Shown: positions 55,891 to 64,000 of the stretch, piece by piece
Position numbering within the stretch: the first letter of the stretch is position 1
How the letters are laid out: each line of letters starts with the position of its first letter
NCBI GenBank assembly: GCA_021030905.1
Contig: JAGFMI010000002.1
Coordinates: 2,170,001 to 2,234,000, forward strand
Direction: 5' to 3'
DNA length: 64,000 nucleotides
DNA from: Pyrenula massariospora
Taxonomy: Eukaryota; Ascomycota; Eurotiomycetes; Pyrenulales; Pyrenulaceae
The notes under the pieces: model-generated
What the model saw: the letters and a program-made list of their open reading frames with translations, nothing else
Database searches by the model: none
Told to the model about the DNA's origin: nothing
Position numbers and translations under genes: made by a program

Positions 55891-56486
55891 TAACTGGTGA
55901 GAGGTAGAATCACGCTAGGAGTTGAATGTGAAGAGTTGATAGAGCCAGGATATTATCTATTAAGTAGAAGTTGTGATCGGTAAAGATAAGATGATGAATT
56001 GCAAAGCCGGTAGTATATAGAATACTATAACTGAGTACTAAGGGCGGTTACAAGTGAAAGCAATATTAATATAGCGCTTATATATCAAGTGGAATAAAGG
56101 TAATTAAGGTTGTTTGTAGGGAAAAACCGCGCAGTCGAAAGACATGGACATCATAGGCGAGAGGGGAAAGCAGATATAAAGTGAGGAGTGCTCGAACCAC
56201 ACTCTCGGAATCCCTGGTCACTGTCCACGCGTGTGCTCCGGATACAAGATTTTAAGCGTGCAACATTCTTCAATTTTCGTATACACTCGTGGTATTAAAG
56301 CGACTTTTGCCATCTCTGACTAACTTTGGATCGAGCGCTGAAGAAATTCCTGCGCATAGGGCACGGCTGAAGCAGGCTAGGATTGTCTTCAAATATTTGT
56401 GTAGCAAAGGCAGCTTTAGAAGTGTAGACCAATGGAAAACTATGGAGTAGATAGGCATCCTGTTCAAGGCAGTGACCAATGCCTCC
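55891..56486. other. Intergenic between members 9 and 10
   Basis: About 0.6 kb, moderately AT-rich. No gene recognised; the region directly upstream of member 9 holds its old promoter. Confidence 0.4.
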
Positions 56487-57345
56487 TCAAGAGTTTGAAA
56501 ATTGGTCAGCCACTTCCAGCATCGCCTGGAGATTTAGAATCCCCTCGCTCCTCTCGAAGACTCTCCGTTCCTCTTTCAAGTCCTTCTCTACCCACTTCTT
56601 GACCCACGATGGGACAGTCGTATGCGCCTCGACTGGTGAATGATAACCTTGCGACATAATCGAGCTCTCTAGACGAAGCAGCCTCTCAAGACAGAAGAAA
56701 GCAATCCGCTGAAAAGATCTATCAGTGTTAAAGGCAGAGGCATAATGATCATTGGCCCAAATGAATTTGCGCCAGTGTTTCATCTTGCTATGACTTCCTT
56801 CGCTTAGCCACCAGCCGCCGCAGCTTTGGCAGACGCGAAGATCTTTAGGGATGTGCATGGTCTCAGATAGACATGAAGAACCATGAAAGAGCCCAACATT
56901 TTCTGCATACCGATTTTCATCATCTGGATTATTCAAAGTGATACCTTCCCTGATGGACGTCGGTCCAGGCTCGGGAACCTTCAACATAGTAGCTACTTTA
57001 AGTGTGTTTTTGCAGGACACTGCAAAGTGAATGACATCCAGAGGGTTGATCGTCAATGGCCCTGACTTGCAATCGTTTGCAAACTTTAAACGAGATATTT
57101 GACAAAGATGAGTGAAGATGAGGAGCAGGATCTCCGAGGGCAGTTTTTGTAATGGGGAGGAGCATGTACTTGAGAGATTGATATGCTGAAGGCGTCAGTA
57201 AAGAAAGCGTAGACTATTTGTAGCCACCGAACGTGTTGTGAAGATATACCTTAGGAATATAGATGAAAGACTTTGACTTGGGGCCGGCAAAGGCCGCGAT
57301 GTCAAAATACATGTCCTGCATCGATATAAGCTTTTGCAGTGCCAT
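56487..57345 (-). CDS. Member 10 of the F-box-like / C-x2-C-x9-H family
   Basis: Model: exons 57345-57250 and 57185-56487, 264 residues. Exon 1 ends FDIAAFAGPKSKSFIYIPK, the family module, with the phase-0 intron directly after it. Exon 2 opens HINLSS (for DLxLTS), then LPSEILLLIFTHLCQ (about 47-61), DVIHFAVSCKNTLKVATM and KVPEP, CQSC at 151-154, His164 in EGSHS and a Cys near 197. A longer insert separates the second helix from the Cys module, as in member 7. The gene is intact and is the only whole member in the second group (54.2-57.3 kb), all of which lie on the minus strand. The start could be one of two later ATGs in exon 1. Confidence 0.75.
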
Positions 57346-57675
57346 AGGAAACGAGTAGGGGAATATTTAAGCGAGGTACGACAAAAGGTTTTGGTCGAAG
57401 TCAAGAGCCTCTCGGCTACAATATTTGGATTGACCTTGAAGATGTTCCGAAGGAAAGAGTTTGAACCGTATCAGATCATTATGCAAGACACGCCAGGCTG
57501 AAGCCGTCGCTGACGAAGGCTAGCCTCGGAGGACGGGCTTGGCATCGCTCCTCTTGGCGGAAGGCCTCCTTGACAATATCTCTCTGAACCCTTTGAAATC
57601 ACTGGAAGGCCACGCTCAATCCAATGGCAACTCCAGTCCATATCCCGAAAGCCGAAGAGACGGAAACTTTTCTTT
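57346..57675. other. Intergenic upstream of member 10
   Basis: Contains the promoter of member 10. Its left end may also hold the start of a plus-strand reading frame at 57676. Nothing else recognised. Confidence 0.35.
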
Positions 57676-58272
57676 GTGCGTTGGTTGTGGTACTCCGAGA
57701 CTGTCGCCCCCGGATTTCGGGGGCGGAAAGCGTCCCAAGATCTTGCTATTGCTTGGTCTATCGAAACTGATCCCAAAGACGCGTGTATCTGTCTCTGCGC
57801 CTGTATCTTGCTGATCCAAGATGGCTCTTCGAAGGCCAAGTTGATTCTAGACCGAGTATTGAACCACTCTACAGAAGCTAATTATCGCAGACTATTCGCC
57901 CTTCTAAAGCTCCTCATGCCCACTGTATTGGATGATTATTGTCGGCTCGCAAATCATGGGCATTTTGAAGCCTTTCGGTCCTTAGACTTTAATGCGATAA
58001 TGACATGCGCATCTGTCATCTCGGTACGTGACAACAGCCTCAGCCTCGCGCATCCGTCAAAGTTGCGATCACTTAAGACGAGACCTTTGATCCGAAAGTG
58101 CCCTTCGTCCGGCACTGACAACCTGAATTCCAAGTTTTTCTTGCTGATGAAGCTAGCGTACACACGTGGCCTAGAATATCTCCTCAATTTAAACATGGTG
58201 AATGGTTCTCTATCCACGCTACAAAAAGTCTTGAAGCTGCCTTACCAAAATTATGATCACCAAATGCTGTAG
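57676..58272 (+). CDS. Open frame of 198 codons, hypothetical
   Basis: An uninterrupted frame with protein-like helices in the second half (LFALLKLLMPTVLDDYCRLA, FLLMKLAYTRGLEYLLNLN). The first half is less convincing and overlaps a 122-codon frame on the other strand. No family motifs (no F-box-like helix, no C-x2-C-x9-H) and no other domain are visible. It may be a gene remnant or a chance frame. Confidence 0.25.
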   Translation: MRWLWYSETVAPGFRGRKASQDLAIAWSIETDPKDACICLCACILLIQDGSSKAKLILDRVLNHSTEANYRRLFALLKLLMPTVLDDYCRLANHGHFEAFRSLDFNAIMTCASVISVRDNSLSLAHPSKLRSLKTRPLIRKCPSSGTDNLNSKFFLLMKLAYTRGLEYLLNLNMVNGSLSTLQKVLKLPYQNYDHQML

Positions 58273-59226
58273 GAAAGGTACAGGTAGATGCAGTATGTAT
58301 CAAACAGAACAACTTCAAGGAATTCAGCCAGCAGACTTTGATTATAAAGAGCAAAAGGAGTCATTGCATGGCCTGGTAGCGAATTTTACACCACATAATC
58401 CCGATAAACTTCATTAATGAGGCTAGGAAGAAGGAGCGCCCAAGACAACGGCTCTTTACAACAACTAAGAAGTACTCTTCCATGCACGAATAAGATCAGT
58501 TGTTGAGCATGTGGAGTAGTGCGAGGATATCTACCGAGACTCTCTTTTTGTGCATGAATCTTGAGGGTTATACGCAAATCAACCTTTGTTTTACTTAGAT
58601 AATAATGTCGTTGAATGACGCGGAGTCCTCGAAAATTAGAGTATGTTATATTGATCTCTTCTTTCATGATTTTTGGAAAATGTCGCTCTTTCAGGTCTCC
58701 AGTATCATACCATATTTACAACGGTATACCAGCCTTGAATATTTGCGATACCTCCGGTGGGATAGTACCGCTTAGCACAGTGAAGGCCCAAGAAATGATG
58801 GCAATCAATCTTTCGACAGCTCCTAGCCGGGGCATTGCCATTCCTCTTCTACCTCTCCTGCCCTCTCAGCATCATCTCAACAGATTGCGCATTTATGTCT
58901 ACTAAACCTGCAACGGCAGCTCATGTCTCTGTGGCTAGATGCATTCCGCGTCCACTGCGAGCAGCCTTTGCTTCTTTTATGCGTATGGCTAGTCCTCTTA
59001 GTATGATCCAGGAGAATTCCAACACGGATGAGAATTGCCACAATTAATAGATTCTCGTCGATACGTCTCACTTTATGGTGTCTTTATCAAACACTGGTAA
59101 TGCAATTTCAATCGCCGAAATGAAGTTTGAGAAGTCTTGTCAACTTCGACAAATGGCGTTTTCACACAGAGGAACTGCCGAGCAAGAATGGTTGCTCATA
59201 TGAACTTTGTAAGATGAACAAGCTCT
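58273..59226. other. Intergenic, 0.95 kb
   Basis: Only short frames. No repeat, RNA gene or family debris seen. Confidence 0.4.
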
Positions 59227-60258
59227 TTAAGGTTCAAAACGATAAAATTTGCCGCTACGCAACTCGTTAGGTTCCGAAGACAAGCGCCAGCCGCGAGCCT
59301 CCATCCTGGCTAATATAGCGTAGGTCACGACGTTATTCACGTTCCTCAACGAGTTCCAGGTGCCACGAACATCGAGTACATCCTCCCACGTATAAGACCT
59401 ATAGCGCCCTGTCGATTCATTGTAATGGGGGGACTTGATGTCCACTAGCTTCCATGGAGGGAAATGGCAAAACTCGTGGAGGATGTTAGGGCCAGTAATG
59501 GCCGTGAGCGTCGTCATGGGATCACGCAGCTGACGAAAGTCGTAGGTAGGAGGGATGTTGTCTAAAGAGGGAACCCCATTCGATCTCAGCGGGGCATCAC
59601 AAAAAGTGGCTGTGGCCCAGATCATCTCTCGGGGATAGCCGGGATAGGATGCCCAAACAGGGGTCGGATCATAAGTGATAGATGCAACCTCGAACCAGGT
59701 GGTCTCACAGCCACGCGTGGCGCCCATCATCACTCTATTGTTAGGGTCCCACCACTCTTGAGACTGATTATCTCTTTGGCCAGGCCATCTCGGTCGCCTT
59801 GCATTGATAATATACCCCTTGGGCCGTTTCGAAGGTGGTGGGTCGGGACGAAGCCGCCATCGAGAGGTTCCATCGAGGCTGTCATTGTCACAATAGTAAC
59901 GATAGTTTCCTTGGGGTTTGTCATATACTGGGTATACATCTGGGCTTCCTTGTGGTCTTTCTTTCATATTCATTAATGCCGTGAAGATCTCTTCGAGGCG
60001 GCTGGTGACGGCTTCGCCTGCCTCTTCCTGTGGCGTGGTTTTGAAGATATTGCGGAACACCATGATATGGTAATCATCATTGGGACTTCGGAGCATCGAC
60101 AATGCGCTTCTTGCGGTATTCTTTGCTGCTGCCATACCCTTTGGGAATTTGTCTCCCGGTCTGCCTCGACACGATTGATGGATAGTATAGGTAAATGGAT
60201 CCAGGCTTAGAATAGACGATAACAAAGCAAGCACCAGGACGCTGACCGAAGCAATCAT
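59227..60258 (-). CDS. Second secreted HExxH metalloprotease-like protein, single exon
   Basis: 343 residues in one frame. A signal peptide (MIASVSVLVLALLSSILSLD) precedes SCRG, an Ala-rich helix and YYCDNDSL. The zinc motif is HEFCH at 261-265, followed by FPPWKLVD, then YTWEDVLDVRG and NNVVTYAILARME. The layout mirrors the protease at 30509-31736: signal peptide, SCxG, Ala-rich helix, a YC-D strand, HExxH, then a W-containing helix and an N-x-x-(S/T)-(F/Y)-A-(L/I) ending. It lacks the six-exon structure, so the two may differ by intron loss or by old divergence. Catalytic residues His and Glu are kept. The third zinc ligand cannot be fixed by eye; Asp268-270 is a candidate. Confidence 0.7.
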   Translation of the reverse strand: MIASVSVLVLALLSSILSLDPFTYTIHQSCRGRPGDKFPKGMAAAKNTARSALSMLRSPNDDYHIMVFRNIFKTTPQEEAGEAVTSRLEEIFTALMNMKERPQGSPDVYPVYDKPQGNYRYYCDNDSLDGTSRWRLRPDPPPSKRPKGYIINARRPRWPGQRDNQSQEWWDPNNRVMMGATRGCETTWFEVASITYDPTPVWASYPGYPREMIWATATFCDAPLRSNGVPSLDNIPPTYDFRQLRDPMTTLTAITGPNILHEFCHFPPWKLVDIKSPHYNESTGRYRSYTWEDVLDVRGTWNSLRNVNNVVTYAILARMEARGWRLSSEPNELRSGKFYRFEP

Positions 60259-63200
60259 AGTTCTTGTACGACATGGCAGAATCTAACGTGTAGCAGACGG
60301 AGATGAAGATAGGAAACTGTCCGAGTTATCATTGATCACTGCAAGGCTTGTGTGTAAAGAAGGCTTGTCGGAAGGAATCTATTTTGAACTAGTATAGTTG
60401 ATGCTAGGATCTATGCTGCGGAATTTGTTGTGCCAAGCTGCAATGAATACGCTCGAAATATCTCTACATCATTGCTAAAAGTGGACGCAGTGGTTCTCAG
60501 GGTGAGACAAGAAAGTATACTTATTGAATAGGAGCAGGTAAAGCTTCCAAGATGTCAGCCACCAACTCACAAAATTTAAAAATCAATCAATCTCACACCT
60601 ATCATCAAATCTTACACAAAAGCTTTGTTATAGAGGTATACAACTGTCGGCCGAGAAAATACGCTTAGAAAGCCTCGGAGAGCCCAGTAGCCGCCACTAC
60701 CAGCACCAAAAGGTCGATGCGCCCCTAAAAGGAAGGATCATCTCATCCATCGACTTATTCGACAGTAATCTAGTTGTGCTCCGCCTTGCGGCAGTGTTTC
60801 TTGACGATTTCGCTATCCGGCTTATTGAGTCGTCACTTTTGCCGATTAAACGCCGAATATCAAATGAAGCTTTCTGCAGGTACTCAGGATCGACCATGAA
60901 CGTTGAACTAATCCGACGCTATCTGAGTGGTAAATCACTATAGACGGATATGGAGACAAGTGAGCTTTGTTAACTTGTACATCTTTTCCACTACAAGTTT
61001 TAGGAGCGGATGAGTAGGCGGTATTCTAAAACTTGGCTATATGAAGCGCAGTGTGAATTTACAAAGTAGCCTGATGCTCACTCCTTATGTGCTGTATATT
61101 ATGTCCCATTGCTTAGTCGGAGTCTTCAACCACCGTTTCAAGCTTACTTGCCGGCGCAGCTGCATGTTTACGAAATGCAAACTGTCCGCAGCATACGACT
61201 GATGTGCTCGGACTTGCCTCATCGGGACAGAGATTGTGGAATGTGTTAAATCAAAGCCGCGAAGCTGTATTCGAAATAAATCTTGAATCATACGAATCGT
61301 GGAATCTTTCATAGTAATGGTTCCGGTATGGTCTTTATCCCGTTAGCCAGTTCTTTTTATCAAAAGTCTCCATCGTCATGTTCTTAGTACATCTGAAGTA
61401 GTAATTAATGGTCTATCATCGGCCCTCTTTCGCCTCAAATTTGGTCCAAGAATTGTGCTACGTCGCCGCTGGTAACATTTCAACGAAATCAAAACAAGAT
61501 CTCGGGTGCAGAAGGGTCTCCCAACCCATCAAAGCCTTACTTGACCAGTTCCGTTAGCGGCCATGATTGCTGCGAGGAAAGCTTTTTACTTTGTCCGAGC
61601 AGCCCTCTACTCTTGACTTCCTGACACCAACTCTTTAGGTGTACAATGTTTAACTCTAATAACCAACACTGACATCCTAACCAACCTCTCTCTCGTCAAT
61701 TTAGCCTAGGATCCTGGACTTAGATTGTGAGCCTGTTACGACACAAGCACGATCGATGGTGCAAGATCTTCCTGTCGGAACTACACAGAGCAAATTTTTG
61801 TTGTACCTGACTCGAATACGGTCAACGCATATTATGTTGCGGGTGGTAACCTATTAATAGCAGTACCGTCTCAATATGTGGAGCAGCAATAGCAACCTGC
61901 TTTTCATTATCATTACGACGGTAGCGTATTATCTAGCTACTCAAAAAGGCCTTCCTTCTGATTACTGAGCCATAACTGTAGCTTGGAAGGAATATACATA
62001 TAACACAAAGTCCCGATTGGTTTAAAGGGTAATTAACCTTTTGAGCTATGAAACGGAGTTCTCCAATACGAACATTAGCTTTGTCATATGTTGTCGCTGA
62101 CACGGGCTGTCCAGGGTCGCAGGGGGGAAAAGGGGGGCAGAGCCTCCTTCGGAAGTTCTCCGAGAGAGAAACCTGGCCCCTATTCATGGCACAGTATACA
62201 TCCAGGGGTAGAGAGAACCAGGTTCAAGGAAAACCACGTCGGTAAACCTTGTCGATAATAATGTGGGTCGCGGAAAATTCTCGGTGGGGACTACGCCTCA
62301 TCCCACGCATAGCTCTGCGAATGCCGATCTTGTTGGTGAGTGGGGGTTGGGAAATGCAGGATATTGCGCACCAAAACAGCTTACCATTGTGGCGGGTCAA
62401 TGCACTGCCTCATACATGTATGCAAGATCCGACCATGGTTGTGCAGCTTATCGCTCTAGGCGCATGAACTTAGTCATCATTGTCCAGACTCGGCCGACAA
62501 CTACAAAGCTTCCTGTTTCATCATGTACCTAACTCACAGGGCGCAAGAACATATTGTAGAGCCACAAAAACTGACCTAAGAAGTATTTCACAAGTCGAGT
62601 CGGCCTCTACTTGATTCATAATACAATCCTCCACAGACGAATAGGGGCCACGTCCTCCAATCCGTGCCATTTGGGCATGTAATCACCTACTATGAACTAG
62701 CGCATATAATTGTACTTGCTCAACCCATACTTTCTCGCTACGGTGAAACACGAACATAAGGTAGATACTCTCACTGTTAGTTTACAAAGCCTATGATAAG
62801 GACTCGACATAGCAGCGTCAAGCAAAAGCCCAAAGGAGACTTTTATGCCTGTTTTCGCCTTAAAATTCTCCATACGCATCAATCATGACCCCCTTTTTCG
62901 CTAAATATACTCAAAATAGACATACAGTCAACCGCCGACGCTTATAAACAAGCATAGACTCTGGCTAAACATCCCCGCCCTACATCACAATAGCACGCAC
63001 CATCATAAATCATCAACCCAGATCACCCACCTATCCTCTCCCCAGATCCGCCCAACGCCAACACACACCCAATTATAATCTCCCCTCCCTCCATATCCAC
63101 CGACTGCAAAGCAGTAAAACACCACACCCCGCCTGTCCGCCATCCCACTACACAGCACCCACGCACATTCCAACCCCAACATCCAATCTCCCCCCGATCC

Positions 63201-63709
63201 TCGCCAGCCCAAAAGCCCAATATCGTGCACTTCACTACCTCCATACACTGTCCATACGTACTGTACATACAATCAACCATTCGACCTCCCAACATCTATT
63301 CAATGCCTTATACCCATCTCCAGTGCAGTGCAGTGACAGAGTGCAGCTCGTATCTCCACCTCACCTCGCGATCGGTGCAGAGTGATGCACATGGCTAATC
63401 TAGTTGTGTTGTGCGTTTTCAAAGATTTAGCGGGTGTGGATTGAAGGTTGGCGGGGAATAGTGACCGGGAGAGATGGGATGTTTGAGCAGAATGGAGGGT
63501 TTGGGTTTGGGCAGGGTTGACTAGAGGAACGGGATGGGATGATGTCGTAGAACGAGAGTGGGAAATACAAGATAAGAACTACTGTGACTGTGCCTTTATC
63601 CATTACAACGGCGGAGAGAGGCTTGCGACAGCTGATCAAACCTACATAATTTGCTATTCATACACCGACAGACTAAGAGAGCATCTTGGCCGCGCGGCAG
63701 CTCAGCTAG
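60259..63709. other. Long stretch without a recognised gene (3.4 kb)
   Basis: Two minus-strand frames (61312-61085, with a GTAAGC donor inside, and 60897-60697, reading VDPEYLQKASFDIRRLIG) could be exons of one small gene, but I see no domain. A plus-strand frame at 62263-62532 contains a short Cys-bearing segment (NAGYCAPKQLTIVAGQC) reminiscent of small secreted proteins, without a signal peptide. From about 63000 to 63330 the plus strand is C- and A-rich. No transposon or RNA gene recognised. Confidence 0.35.
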
Positions 63710-64000
63710 CTAGCTAGTCGTAACCTGCGACCGACTCTCCTCAGACGCCGGGCTCTCCGCCGAGTCCCTCTCCCTCACGCTCACCACCTCAATCGGGATC
63801 TTCACCTCATCACTGCGGAACTCCACCTCCGCCCTCGGCGCCGTCTCCATCGATACAGTAACGCTCCCATCCTTTCCCCCAACCTCCTCTGCCATGCTGC
63901 GCTCCTTGCAACACACCAGCCGCGGATGCCCCCCATCCCCCCCGCCATCCAACACCGCCAACCTCTCCCCCCTCCCCGTAACCGGCAGCCAATCCTTCCC
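63710..64000 (-). CDS. C-terminal end of a gene continuing beyond the right edge
   Basis: The minus-strand frame is open from the window edge to a stop at 63710-63712 and reads KDWLPVTGRGERLAVLDGG near its start, then RLVCCKERSMAEEVGGKDG and an acidic, Ser-rich tail ending SEESRSQVTTS. GC content and C-rich third positions are like those of a well-expressed conserved gene and unlike the preceding 3 kb. The visible 96 residues contain no domain I can name. Confidence 0.55.
   Translation of the reverse strand, partial: GKDWLPVTGRGERLAVLDGGGDGGHPRLVCCKERSMAEEVGGKDGSVTVSMETAPRAEVEFRSDEVKIPIEVVSVRERDSAESPASEESRSQVTTS

Noticed and set aside
57471-57839. 122-codon minus-strand frame upstream of member 10
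   Set aside because: No family motifs and overlaps a longer plus-strand frame; neither is well supported.
60697-61312. Two minus-strand frames considered as exons of one gene
   Set aside because: A donor is present but no domain or confident acceptor and phase; too weak to list as a gene.
62263-62532. Small Cys-bearing open frame, considered as a small secreted protein
   Set aside because: No signal peptide in frame, no convincing upstream exon, and only two or three Cys.
1-64000. CRISPR arrays, bacterial-type operons or intact transposons
   Set aside because: None seen. The genes have spliceosomal introns; the tandem repeats present lack a spacer structure, and no transposase or reverse transcriptase motif was found.

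Overview
The window is nuclear DNA of a filamentous ascomycete (Pezizomycotina). Evidence: short introns of about 40-95 bases with GT..AG borders and CTRAC/CTAAT-like branch sites; single-copy fungal genes (a ChAPs/Bud7 exomer subunit, Hir3, an E2); and a dimethylallyl-tryptophan-synthase-type secondary-metabolite cluster. I cannot name the genus. Exons were joined by hand from open frames, splice signals and phase, so exon edges are models.

Layout. (1) 1-14.3 kb is a conserved housekeeping block: the tail of a charged-coil protein, an E2 ubiquitin-conjugating enzyme, a ChAPs protein, the 2129-residue Hir3, and a multi-membrane-segment acyltransferase. (2) 14.9-21.5 kb is a same-strand tandem array of six intact or nearly intact paralogs plus a decayed one. 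All share a two-exon plan: a short exon 1 (core [FL]xLAAR ... IxFIPE), a phase-0 intron, then exon 2 with DLxLTS, an F-box-like helix (LPxEILxxIFxFL), a second conserved helix (ALxCKxTLxAA...EP) and C-x2-C-x9-H-S followed by a further Cys (usually CP). I could not assign it to a named family and consider it the most interesting system here. Further members lie at 37.6-38.6 kb (+) and 54.2-57.3 kb (-; one intact, two decayed). (3) 22.4-36.5 kb is mixed accessory sequence: a six-exon F-box protein with an N-terminal Cys finger, a small hypothetical, a DUF7730-like protein, a secreted HExxH metalloprotease, a 619-residue secreted Cys-rich protein and a gene with an unresolved frame break. (4) 39-53.2 kb is a probable biosynthetic cluster: flavin (Baeyer-Villiger-like) monooxygenase, DMATS prenyltransferase, cytochrome P450 (divergent from the prenyltransferase over a 615-base shared promoter), a rhodopsin-like/PTH11-type membrane protein and an O-methyltransferase. 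No PKS or NRPS gene is in the window. AT-rich islands and two minisatellites separate the genes. (5) 54-64 kb is gene-poor: the second set of paralogs, a second secreted HExxH protease related to the first, long apparently empty stretches, and the C-terminus of a gene running off the right edge.

Inferred biology: the prenyltransferase would start an indole-type product tailored by the P450, flavin monooxygenase and methyltransferase. The tandem family looks like a birth-and-death family of possible ubiquitin-ligase adaptors with a zinc-binding module. Mixing of expanded families, secreted proteins, a metabolite cluster and AT-rich (possibly RIP-mutated) islands suggests an accessory, fast-evolving region next to a conserved block.
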